The translations under genes were made by a program, and so were the position numbers. Source: Verrucomicrobiota bacterium (GTDB taxonomy: Bacteria; Verrucomicrobiota; Verrucomicrobiia; Limisphaerales; J093). Taken from it: a stretch of DNA of 39,734 bases. The stretch lies in the NCBI GenBank assembly GCA_012517065.1, contig JAAYVR010000156.1, positions 1 to 39,734 of the forward strand, in the 5' to 3' direction. The notes under the pieces were generated by a model. It was not told where the DNA came from and searched no databases. It saw only the letters and a program-made list of their open reading frames with translations. Positions 1 to 6,100 of this stretch are shown here, piece by piece (the stretch's first letter is position 1; each line of letters begins with the position of its first letter).

Positions 1-130
1 GTTTACGCGGAACACAGGCAGTTCAATGAACAGTGCTAATGCTCAGTTTCATGAAACTGTTCCGCCTAAAGGCGGGACTCTGGCAGCCGCGGGCGTGGCA
101 ACGCCACTCGGTTGGCAAACCCGCGGCCCG

Positions 131-240
131 GTTGAACGTTGTAAGTTGAACGTTGTGCGTTGAAAGTTTTCATAGGTTTATCAGCTTGGTCGTCTTGTTG
201 AGAACGTTCAACGTGCAACGCTCAACGTACAACGTTCAGA
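131..240. repeat. Type A element: two-armed CAACGT repeat
   Basis: The left arm (131-166) is built from GTTGAACGTTGT-like units. The right arm (202-239) is built from the complementary AACGTTCAACGTGCAACG units. The two arms could pair into a long imperfect hairpin with a loop of about 35 bases. A second full copy lies at 25369-25483, and right arms alone lie at 10831-10867 and 11610-11647. Each right arm is followed by the same phrase (TACTGCTCGATGA) and then a type B hairpin, so A and B travel as a composite. Confidence 0.8.
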
Positions 241-272
241 GGTGATACTGCTCGATGAATGCTCGTTTCAAA

Positions 273-288
273 CCCGCCTAAAGGCGGG
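273..288. repeat. Type B hairpin (CCCGCCT..AGGCGGG)
   Basis: CCCGCCT and AGGCGGG are perfect inverted arms around a two-base AA loop. The same short palindrome with similar flanks occurs at 62-75, 10901-10914, 11681-11694, 25302-25315 and 25519-25532, and in reverse orientation at 4871-4886. There is no T-run after it, so it does not look like an intrinsic terminator. Confidence 0.75.
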
Positions 289-528
289 ACTCTGACAGCC
301 GCGGGCGGGGCAACGCCCAATGCGCGGAACAACCCATCGTTGCCAGAGCCCCGCGTTTACGCGGAACGTAGGCAGTTCACTGTACGGTGCTAATGGTCAG
401 GTTCACGAAACTGTTCCGGCTACGCCGGGCTGGGAATAGTATGAGGATTTGATATGGTTGCGCGACCTCTTCGATGCGGGTGTGCAGACAGCAGGCAGAG
501 GGTACGGATTGGCGGACTGAATCCGAAT

Positions 529-1311
529 TCACAGATCGAGAATCACCGTTGCTTCATAACCGCCATCGATTTGTTGCAGTTTAAGGCCGTGTCTGGTCAC
601 CGCTTTGATTTCTGTGTGGATGGTGTGACGCAGCGGGTCAATCTGTTCACCGTGCACTTGTGCAGTCAGAACGCCATTCCCAACCTCTCTTACGTCAAAA
701 CGAGAATAGAGTTTGTGATGCACAACATGCCGATAATTCAACTCCGAAAGCCACGCCACCAGCAGTGTCTCGAGGTCGTCCGCACACACTTCGACCGACT
801 CTGACTGTGCTGGAACCACGGAGGAAATGTCGGTCAGAATGGTAAACAGGCCGATTGCTGCACGCTCGAACAGCACAGGCAGGGTGCTTGCTTTCACAAG
901 CAATCCAACGTCTGCAGTGTGATCGATCAATTCTACACCTTCGCAAATCTGTTTTCCTGAGTGCTCGGCTGGTTCTTCGGATTGCTGGTGCAGTTGTTCC
1001 GCCTCGGGCGAAACTTTCTCACGCACTGTGATTCTCGGATCGGCGATCCATGTGCTCATGCAGGCCGGACAGCGAGAGGGTTTCCTTAGATCGTTTTCGC
1101 TGAAAGTGAACCCGCACTTCCTGCATCGGCCTGGTGTAATCTCCACTTCGCAGCCGGTGTGCCGGAGTGAAAGCAACACATGCCGCAGTTCCTCATGGAC
1201 TTCGCGCCGTTTCACGCCCAGAAGCCTCGCAATTGCTGAAAGCGGTAGCGACTTGCCGACCATGAATTGTATCAGGTCCTTTCGCGAAATGCGGTCTTCC
1301 GGGCGTGGCAT
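529..1311 (-). CDS. HTH/zinc-ribbon domain fused to archease
   Basis: The 260-residue protein has two unrelated parts. Residues 1-95 resemble the archaeal-type predicted regulators that join a helix-turn-helix to a zinc ribbon (COG3357-like). The HTH lies around residues 10-50, followed by a C63-x2-C66 ... C81-x2-C84 ribbon. A polar linker (about 96-125) leads to an archease domain at 127-260, recognised by the DHTADVG start, the KAVTRHGL segment and the typical VILDL end with its terminal acidic residue. Archease activates the RNA ligase RtcB in tRNA splicing and RNA repair; stand-alone archeases are about 140 residues. No rtcB is present in the window. The gene is last in a minus-strand run, 87 bases after the NDUFA9-like gene. 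The ATG has only a weak ribosome site. The domain calls are firm, but what the N-terminal part does here is not known. Confidence 0.85.
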   Translation of the reverse strand: MPRPEDRISRKDLIQFMVGKSLPLSAIARLLGVKRREVHEELRHVLLSLRHTGCEVEITPGRCRKCGFTFSENDLRKPSRCPACMSTWIADPRITVREKVSPEAEQLHQQSEEPAEHSGKQICEGVELIDHTADVGLLVKASTLPVLFERAAIGLFTILTDISSVVPAQSESVEVCADDLETLLVAWLSELNYRHVVHHKLYSRFDVREVGNGVLTAQVHGEQIDPLRHTIHTEIKAVTRHGLKLQQIDGGYEATVILDL

Positions 1312-1398
1312 ACAAGTTCTGCAGTCTGTTGGGTAAACACCGTGTTACCGGGGTTGCTCGGTTTCGACGGCTCGCGCCTTGCAAGCCGTTTTGGTGCC

Positions 1399-2340
1399 TC
1401 AGGTGTTTCCGGTTCTTTGGATATACTTCTTGATCGCGGTGGTGAAATCTTCAGGGCCCAAACCGAAAGTTTCCCGCGCCGGCCGCGGGTCGCCGACGTT
1501 GTCTTCCTGCAGCATCAGTATCTGATCACGAGCAAGAGGCGGGGCGCGGTTGAACAGGCGGGGCCAAACGAACTCCATTGCAGAAGCCATTGTCATTGCC
1601 AGCTTGACCGGCAGGTGCAGCTTTGGCCGTCGGCGACCAGCAGCGGCAAGGATCGCGTCAAGCACCTGCACGAAAGTCAATTGTTCGTCGCCGCAGAGAT
1701 CATATACATGGCCGATTGCACGCGGATTGGAAAGCGCTGCCACAAAGCAGTGCGCAACGGTCTGCACTGATACGGGCTGTAACTTGTATGTACCGGGACC
1801 AATGACCGGCATGAAAGGCGCCCATGCACTCATCTGGGCGAACCTGTTTACAAACTGGTCGCCCGGTCCGTGAATCAGCGAGGGCCGAAAAATCGTCCAG
1901 TCAAGGCCGCTTGACCTGACGATTTCTTCGGCAGCCCATTTGGTGCGGTGGTACGCGGAAGGCGCATTCGGGCGCGTGCCCATTGCACTCATGTGAATGT
2001 ACCGTCTCACGCCTGCAGTCACAGCGGCATAAACAATCCGACGTGTCGCCTCGACGTGCACCCGTTCGAATGTGTTCCGACCTGCCTCGGCGATAATCCC
2101 AACCAGATGAATTACGCCGTCGCACCCGGCAACACTCGGAGCAAGATCACGCTCTTGAAGCAGGTCGCCTTTGATCAATTCCGCATTGCCAATGGAACGC
2201 AGCCACTGCGCCGACGCCGCTTCTGGATGCCTGACAAGACACCTTGCAACATGGCCTTGCCGGGCCATCTCATTCACTATCGCGCGCCCGACAAACCCTG
2301 TCGCGCCTGTGACAAACACTATCATCCGCTGAACAGCCAT
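1399..2340 (-). CDS. NDUFA9-like NAD(P)-binding atypical SDR
   Basis: The 313-residue protein is an extended/atypical short-chain dehydrogenase of the kind annotated as complex I NDUFA9-family or NmrA-like. A Rossmann glycine motif (VTGATGFVG) begins at about residue 10. The Y-x3-K pair is present (YHRTK), preceded by the conserved serine region IHMSAMG. The substrate half after residue 170 carries IFRPSLIHGPGD, typical of this group. In bacteria such proteins are usually soluble NAD(P)H-binding oxidoreductases of unknown substrate. The gene sits 86 bases after the cupin gene and shares its strand with the Rrf2 regulator upstream. A second ATG five codons in (MIVFVTG) is an equally good start. 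Confidence 0.85.
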   Translation of the reverse strand: MAVQRMIVFVTGATGFVGRAIVNEMARQGHVARCLVRHPEAASAQWLRSIGNAELIKGDLLQERDLAPSVAGCDGVIHLVGIIAEAGRNTFERVHVEATRRIVYAAVTAGVRRYIHMSAMGTRPNAPSAYHRTKWAAEEIVRSSGLDWTIFRPSLIHGPGDQFVNRFAQMSAWAPFMPVIGPGTYKLQPVSVQTVAHCFVAALSNPRAIGHVYDLCGDEQLTFVQVLDAILAAAGRRRPKLHLPVKLAMTMASAMEFVWPRLFNRAPPLARDQILMLQEDNVGDPRPARETFGLGPEDFTTAIKKYIQRTGNT

Positions 2341-2426
2341 TCTTCATACCGTAACAGGGATTTAACTACAACCGCAGAAATCCTGCCTTGTCGGTTGGTT
2401 AGGTTTCCGGGACTGACTTCACAAAT

Positions 2427-2828
2427 CTACTTCAGCCAGGATGGCTTTGTGGTTGCGGAGATGAACCCATCTGTCTGCGTGAACTGCAGCAGGCTCTTCG
2501 CTTCGGTCTGAATGCAAATGTAGCGAATCGAGCTGTCAGTAGCAGCGGCGATACAACGCTGACCGGCGGGATCAACTCGAACCACACTGCCTTCCGCCAC
2601 TTCAAACTCGTCCCCGTCCACATAAAACCGGCCTTTGCCGTTTATCACAATGTACACCTCCTCATTCCGCTTGTGCGAATGGACAAAGGGCACGCTGAAC
2701 CCCGGGGGCAATTCATTGATGGAGATTTCCGAGCCTGTAAGGCCAAGTTCGTTGTGGAGCTCGACGCGTCCTTTGGCCCGAACATCCCCAACCGCCGTCG
2801 CTTTGTAATTCTTGCCTGTCTTGTTCAT
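2427..2828 (-). CDS. Small cupin-domain protein
   Basis: This is a 133-residue single-domain cupin. The first cupin motif is clear: H50-x-H52 with E56/E57, then the G-x5 turn and a second motif around residues 80-92. The position that usually supplies the fourth metal ligand (His) is R91. From memory this substitution is normal for a widespread subgroup whose core reads HSHK-x-NEE-x-YI. The start at 2828 is chosen over a longer frame because AGGAG lies about 8 bases upstream of this ATG and the extra N-terminal codons are not cupin-like. It is second in the run behind the Rrf2 regulator (71-base gap). Substrate is unknown; a redox or small-molecule dioxygenase or isomerase role is only a guess. 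Confidence 0.87.
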   Translation of the reverse strand: MNKTGKNYKATAVGDVRAKGRVELHNELGLTGSEISINELPPGFSVPFVHSHKRNEEVYIVINGKGRFYVDGDEFEVAEGSVVRVDPAGQRCIAAATDSSIRYICIQTEAKSLLQFTQTDGFISATTKPSWLK

Positions 2829-2899
2829 ATTCTTGCTCCTGTTGTTGGTTGTTGCAATGTAAGTTCTATTGTTACGATATTGGTGAGGAACGAAAAGCT

Positions 2900-3322
2900 T
2901 CATGTGGACGTTTCCAACACGTCCTCGAGCACGTCTGCGATTGTTATGCGATCCAGTTCCGCTTCCATGGCGGCTTGAGCTTTCTGAAAATGCAATCGAA
3001 GTCCTCGTTGGATGTTCCGGCCCACGGGACAGAGCACATTCGGCTGCTGGCTGTGCATGGCGAACACTGTGCCAGGACGAACAATCTGGTAAAGCGCGCC
3101 CAGTGTTATACTTTCAGGTTTGGCCACCAGTCCCCAGCCGCCGCTCACCCCCGGCTGTGATCTTACCAGGCCCGCCTTGCGAAGCACACCGAGAATCCGC
3201 CGAATGACAACCGGGTTCGTGTTCACGCTGCCGGCAATGAACTCGGACGTCAAAGTTCGCGGATGTTGTGCCGCCAGCAGGCACAACACGTGGATGGCCA
3301 CTGTGAACCGACAATTTACCAT
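2900..3322 (-). CDS. Rrf2-family transcriptional regulator (YwnA-like)
   Basis: The 140-residue protein has the typical Rrf2 winged helix. Its N-terminus (RFTVAIHVLCLLA) matches the YwnA-type start, and the recognition helix and wing lie around residues 28-68 (VVIRRILGVLRKAGLV, then GVSGGWGLV). Fe-S-binding members such as IscR and NsrR carry three cysteines in the dimerisation region. Here only C98 (NVLCPVG) lies there, with C4 and C14 near the N-terminus, so an Fe-S cluster is unlikely and a thiol-based response is more plausible. It is the first gene of a minus-strand run. A perfect inverted repeat at 3322-3336 touches its start codon, which suggests autoregulation. No Shine-Dalgarno site precedes the ATG, so the mRNA may be leaderless or nearly so. 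Confidence 0.92.
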   Translation of the reverse strand: MVNCRFTVAIHVLCLLAAQHPRTLTSEFIAGSVNTNPVVIRRILGVLRKAGLVRSQPGVSGGWGLVAKPESITLGALYQIVRPGTVFAMHSQQPNVLCPVGRNIQRGLRLHFQKAQAAMEAELDRITIADVLEDVLETST

Positions 3323-3336
3323 ACTGTAAAACAGTA
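3322..3336. promoter_or_regulatory. Likely Rrf2 operator, TACTGT-AAA-ACAGTA
   Basis: This is a perfect inverted repeat with 6-base arms and a 3-base spacer. Its edge base pair is the A of the Rrf2 start codon. A protein bound here would block transcription start or early elongation. A dyad at its own promoter is the usual arrangement for Rrf2 autoregulators. That this protein binds it is inference from position and symmetry. Confidence 0.6.
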
Positions 3337-3661
3337 ATAGTGTCTGTTACGCATTCTGGTTTGTCAAGGCTGCTGTGTGAGGTTGTCTGCAGACTGCACC
3401 TCCAAAATCGCCCTGCCTGCAAACCCGCAAGCGGCCAGTCAACGGTGTTGACGGCTGGCGATTGCGTTGACTATGGTTCGGAGGCGGTGGGCAAGTTGAG
3501 AGTTCTGTGGAAGAGTTTGCCCGCGGACGGAAGCGGCGGTCCAAATGAAACAACTGATGCTATTGGCTGATCCGTGTGTCCGAAACATCACTTTGCCCTG
3601 AAGACTATGCGATGTAAACTGTGCGCCTGATCCAAAACAACGACACAAGGAAACCTGTCCG
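3323..3661. other. Divergent intergenic region
   Basis: This 339-base region separates the minus-strand rrf2 gene from the plus-strand deacetylase gene. Apart from the operator and the possible -35 box close to rrf2, no hairpin, repeat of the A-F types or small gene was found. Promoters for both directions must lie here, but the deacetylase promoter could not be picked out. Confidence 0.5.
3362..3367 (-). promoter_or_regulatory. Possible -35 box of the rrf2-led operon
   Basis: On the minus strand this reads TTGACA, a perfect sigma-70 -35 hexamer, 40 bases before the ATG. No good -10 box is seen at ideal spacing; CACTAT at about 19 bases is the closest, just upstream of the operator dyad. The assignment is therefore tentative. 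Confidence 0.35.
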
Positions 3662-4795
3662 ATGAAAAAGACGATCCCCCTCTCCGAAGCAACATCGGTT
3701 CACGTCCGACTCCTGATGGCTGGGTGGTTGGCCACTGCCTGTTTCGCTGGTATCGCCGATGATTGTCGAGTGCCGGCCGGGTCGGGGTCTGGCACACCGA
3801 CCGTGCTTGCCATCACTCATTGCGAGTGCGGAGGAGGCTGCGTCACGATCGATTTCGAGACCCCAGAACCTTTGAAGCGGCATGGACTCGAAGAGAGCCA
3901 TGATTTGCGCAACTGGCATCCGGTGCCGATCGCCACTTTTGAGCAACGCCAAGCCACCGTCTTGCGCACTGTGCTCGCAGGTGTCACTGCCCAGACTGCC
4001 TTCTATCGGGTGGTCCTTCAGGAGGCTGTCGCCACCAATCCGCCAGTCTATGTGAATCTGCAGGTGGACGCCGAATTGGACGACACGGCTGGATTGCGCA
4101 CTGTGATATCCGAGCTCCAACGCCGCCAGATCACCGCCACGGTATTTGTTTCGGCAGACTACGCAAACCGAAATGCCCTGTTTGTCAACGAACTCTTCCG
4201 ATCCGGCTTCGAGATTGCATTGCATGGCTATTACACAGGCGAGCAACTTGCTTCGATGACCTACGCCGAGCAGAAAGACCTGCTGTCGCGCGCCAAGCTC
4301 GCGCTCGAGGGTTGCCGCCCGTGTGGCACCTACAAGCCCATTATCGGTTTCCGGCCGCAGTACTTTAGCCAGAACGAAGACACATTCCGCGTTTTGGATG
4401 AGCTTGGACTGACTTACAATAGCGGCTTCAAAGTTGGCCAGTTGTATCTCGAAGGCCACACTTGGGATGCCATGCCGTACCCCGTGCCCGGGCACAACTT
4501 CCGCGTGCTCCCGATCAGTACCGTGCCGGACGGCTGCAAACGAGTGTACCTTTGCGATCTTGCTTGCGGGCAGGTCGAGAATTGGACCCCGGCCCAATGG
4601 CGTGCGGGGTTGTTGCGGGCTCTGGCCGACGCGGTCGAAACCCGGCAACCGCTCGTTGTGCTCCTGCACGGGTACTATGCGGGCGACGAAGCGAAGTACG
4701 GCTATTGGCAGCCCGTGCTCGATTTCCTCGACGCAGCTCAAGGCAAGGTGACATTCGTTCAGTCCAAGGATTTGATCGCTCTCACAACGCCATGA
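3662..4795 (+). CDS. Secreted polysaccharide-deacetylase-like protein
   Basis: The 377-residue protein starts with a signal-peptide-like segment (hydrophobic about 16-32). Residues 55-120 form a small beta module (SHDLRNW ... TAFYRVV) like the one found at the C-terminus of several other secreted proteins in this window. Residues 128-377 follow the NodB/polysaccharide deacetylase fold: VYVNLQVDAELDD for motif 1, H188 in IALHGYY for motif 2, a GFRPQYF segment for motif 3, and LLHGYY near the end. The usual second metal histidine of motif 2 (H-x3-H) is absent, because H188 is followed by GYYTGEQ. Metal-dependent deacetylation is therefore uncertain. An AAGGAAA box lies about 13 bases before the ATG. 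It converges on the LptF/G gene. Confidence 0.82.
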   Translation: MKKTIPLSEATSVHVRLLMAGWLATACFAGIADDCRVPAGSGSGTPTVLAITHCECGGGCVTIDFETPEPLKRHGLEESHDLRNWHPVPIATFEQRQATVLRTVLAGVTAQTAFYRVVLQEAVATNPPVYVNLQVDAELDDTAGLRTVISELQRRQITATVFVSADYANRNALFVNELFRSGFEIALHGYYTGEQLASMTYAEQKDLLSRAKLALEGCRPCGTYKPIIGFRPQYFSQNEDTFRVLDELGLTYNSGFKVGQLYLEGHTWDAMPYPVPGHNFRVLPISTVPDGCKRVYLCDLACGQVENWTPAQWRAGLLRALADAVETRQPLVVLLHGYYAGDEAKYGYWQPVLDFLDAAQGKVTFVQSKDLIALTTP

Positions 4796-4870
4796 CCACC
4801 GAGGCGAAACTTTGAGGCGCTGCGGACGCGGCATCTTCTTGTGCGCCAGGTAACCGATCGCTTTTGCAGT

Positions 4871-4917
4871 CCCGCCTTGAGGCGGAACAGTTTCGTGAAG
4901 CTGAGCATCAGATTCGG
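4871..4917 (-). repeat. Type B hairpin with flank, reverse orientation
   Basis: CCCGCCT-TG-AGGCGGA is the type B palindrome. Read on the minus strand, the flank is the same as at 36-70 (GCTCAG..TTCA.GAAACTGTTCCGCC). It lies in the gap between two converging genes (deacetylase and LptF/G). It could help end both transcripts, but no T-run follows. Confidence 0.7.
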
Positions 4918-4950
4918 TGAGATTTCCGGGCTCGGTGGGCGCCGCTGAGC

Positions 4951-6093
4951 TCAGCCGCGTCTGTTGGCGCGCCAGAGGAGCAATGCGCCAACGGCCTGAA
5001 ATAGCATGTTCGGCAGCCACGGCAAAAGTTCCGGGTGCCGATTGGGATATGTTTCCCATGCTTGTGCGAGGACAATGAAACCGTAGTACACAAGCAGAAG
5101 AACAATTGCAATGCCCATGCCGGCCGTTGTCTCGCGTCTGTGTGCGCGTACCCCGAGCGGTATGCCGATCAAGGTGAACGAAATCGACGCAAATGAAAAG
5201 GCGACCTGCTGATGCATCTGGACAGCGACAGGCGTTGGATCAACTCCCCGGCGGCGCCAGTCGTAGTACTCGGTCAGCAACTGAAAGAATGTCATTTCGC
5301 TGATTTTAAGTCTTTTGCGGCTTGGTTGCTGTATGCGTGCTGGTAACTCGATGATCTGATCTTCTGCGCCGCCGGGTTGCCAAGAATCGAGAAACACACC
5401 TTCAACCTTGGGCATCACCAGCGTCAACGACTGGTTGGTCGGATTCGGAACAATACGGGCTTCCGGCGCCCAAAGAATCATGCTGACCCGTGCTGCTGCA
5501 GGCTCGGTGTTGGCGCCCTCCGGTCCCGGAACGGATTCCGGAGAAGCATTCGTGTCCATCTTGTACACGAGCACGTTACGGAGCGCATTTGTCCCGATAA
5601 CCTTGCCCACGTAAAAGACGTAACCGGGGAAATCTCTCACGAATTGGTTTTCGGAAAGGATCGCTGCTGGCTGCTCCATCCCAAGGCCGTAGATGAGTTC
5701 CTTGTAGGCCACGCGAGACGTGGGCGCGACGTACATGCTGAACCACGCGCTCACTGCTGACACGCCAATGCTCAGCACCAGAATCGGACTGACAAGCGAC
5801 AGCAAGCTTATGCCGCTTGCCCGGGTCGCAGTAAGCTCTTGGTCGGCGCTGAATCTGCCAAACACAAGCAAGGTTGCCGTCAGCATTCCCATCGGCAAGG
5901 CAAACACCATCACAAACGGCACGAGCAGGAGAACCGCTTGCACAACCGCAATGAGGCTGATCTTGTGAACCACCAGCAAGACGAGAATCTCCCGCAACAG
6001 GTTGCCCAAGAGAAGGACCGACGTGAACACCGCAACCGTAAGCAGCATGCTAACCAGCACCTGTCGCAGCAAGTATAAGTGCAACGTCTTCAT
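4951..6093 (-). CDS. LptF/LptG (YjgP/YjgQ) family permease
   Basis: The protein has about 380 residues and the standard layout of lipopolysaccharide-export permeases. There is an N-terminal membrane helix (VLVSMLLTVAVFTSVLLLG), a further helical block (about 50-115), a large periplasmic beta-jellyroll region, and three C-terminal helices after the conserved VQMHQQVAFSFASISFTLIGIPLGV segment. LptF and LptG pair with the LptB ATPase to extract LPS from the inner membrane. Only one of the pair is here. The start at 6093 (MKTLHLYLLRQ) is typical for the family; the frame continues upstream into the preceding gene with non-homologous residues. It begins only 7 bases after the hydrolase stop codon, so it is translated from the same message as three metabolic genes. 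Confidence 0.92.
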   Translation of the reverse strand: MKTLHLYLLRQVLVSMLLTVAVFTSVLLLGNLLREILVLLVVHKISLIAVVQAVLLLVPFVMVFALPMGMLTATLLVFGRFSADQELTATRASGISLLSLVSPILVLSIGVSAVSAWFSMYVAPTSRVAYKELIYGLGMEQPAAILSENQFVRDFPGYVFYVGKVIGTNALRNVLVYKMDTNASPESVPGPEGANTEPAAARVSMILWAPEARIVPNPTNQSLTLVMPKVEGVFLDSWQPGGAEDQIIELPARIQQPSRKRLKISEMTFFQLLTEYYDWRRRGVDPTPVAVQMHQQVAFSFASISFTLIGIPLGVRAHRRETTAGMGIAIVLLLVYYGFIVLAQAWETYPNRHPELLPWLPNMLFQAVGALLLWRANRRG

Positions 6094-6100
6094 TCTCGCA

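Larger units (their letters stand above)
1..528. other. Repeat-rich spacer without a convincing gene
   Basis: No reading frame here looks like a protein; the short frames are translations of repeats. The stretch holds a type B hairpin (CCGCCT-AA-AGGCGG) at 62-75, a two-armed type A element at 131-240, a second type B hairpin at 273-288 and the right end of a type D element near 411-440. The phrases around both B hairpins (an ACTCT(G)(A/G)CAGCCGCGGGCG tail) recur near 10920, 11700 and 25530. This spacer lies downstream of the minus-strand operon that ends at 529. Confidence 0.7.

Noticed and set aside
47-58. GTTTCATGAAAC palindrome, resembling parS
   Set aside because: It lacks the central CG of the parS consensus and is part of a repeat flank that is degenerate in the other copies (about 400 and 4891).
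131-240. CAACGT arrays as a CRISPR
   Set aside because: The units are about 9-10 bases, without unique spacers, and no cas gene is nearby.
3605-5059. A 484-residue minus-strand frame overlapping the deacetylase gene
   Set aside because: It is a shadow of the plus-strand gene, which has a signal peptide and recognisable domains. The antisense product has no motif and runs into the end of the LptF/G gene.
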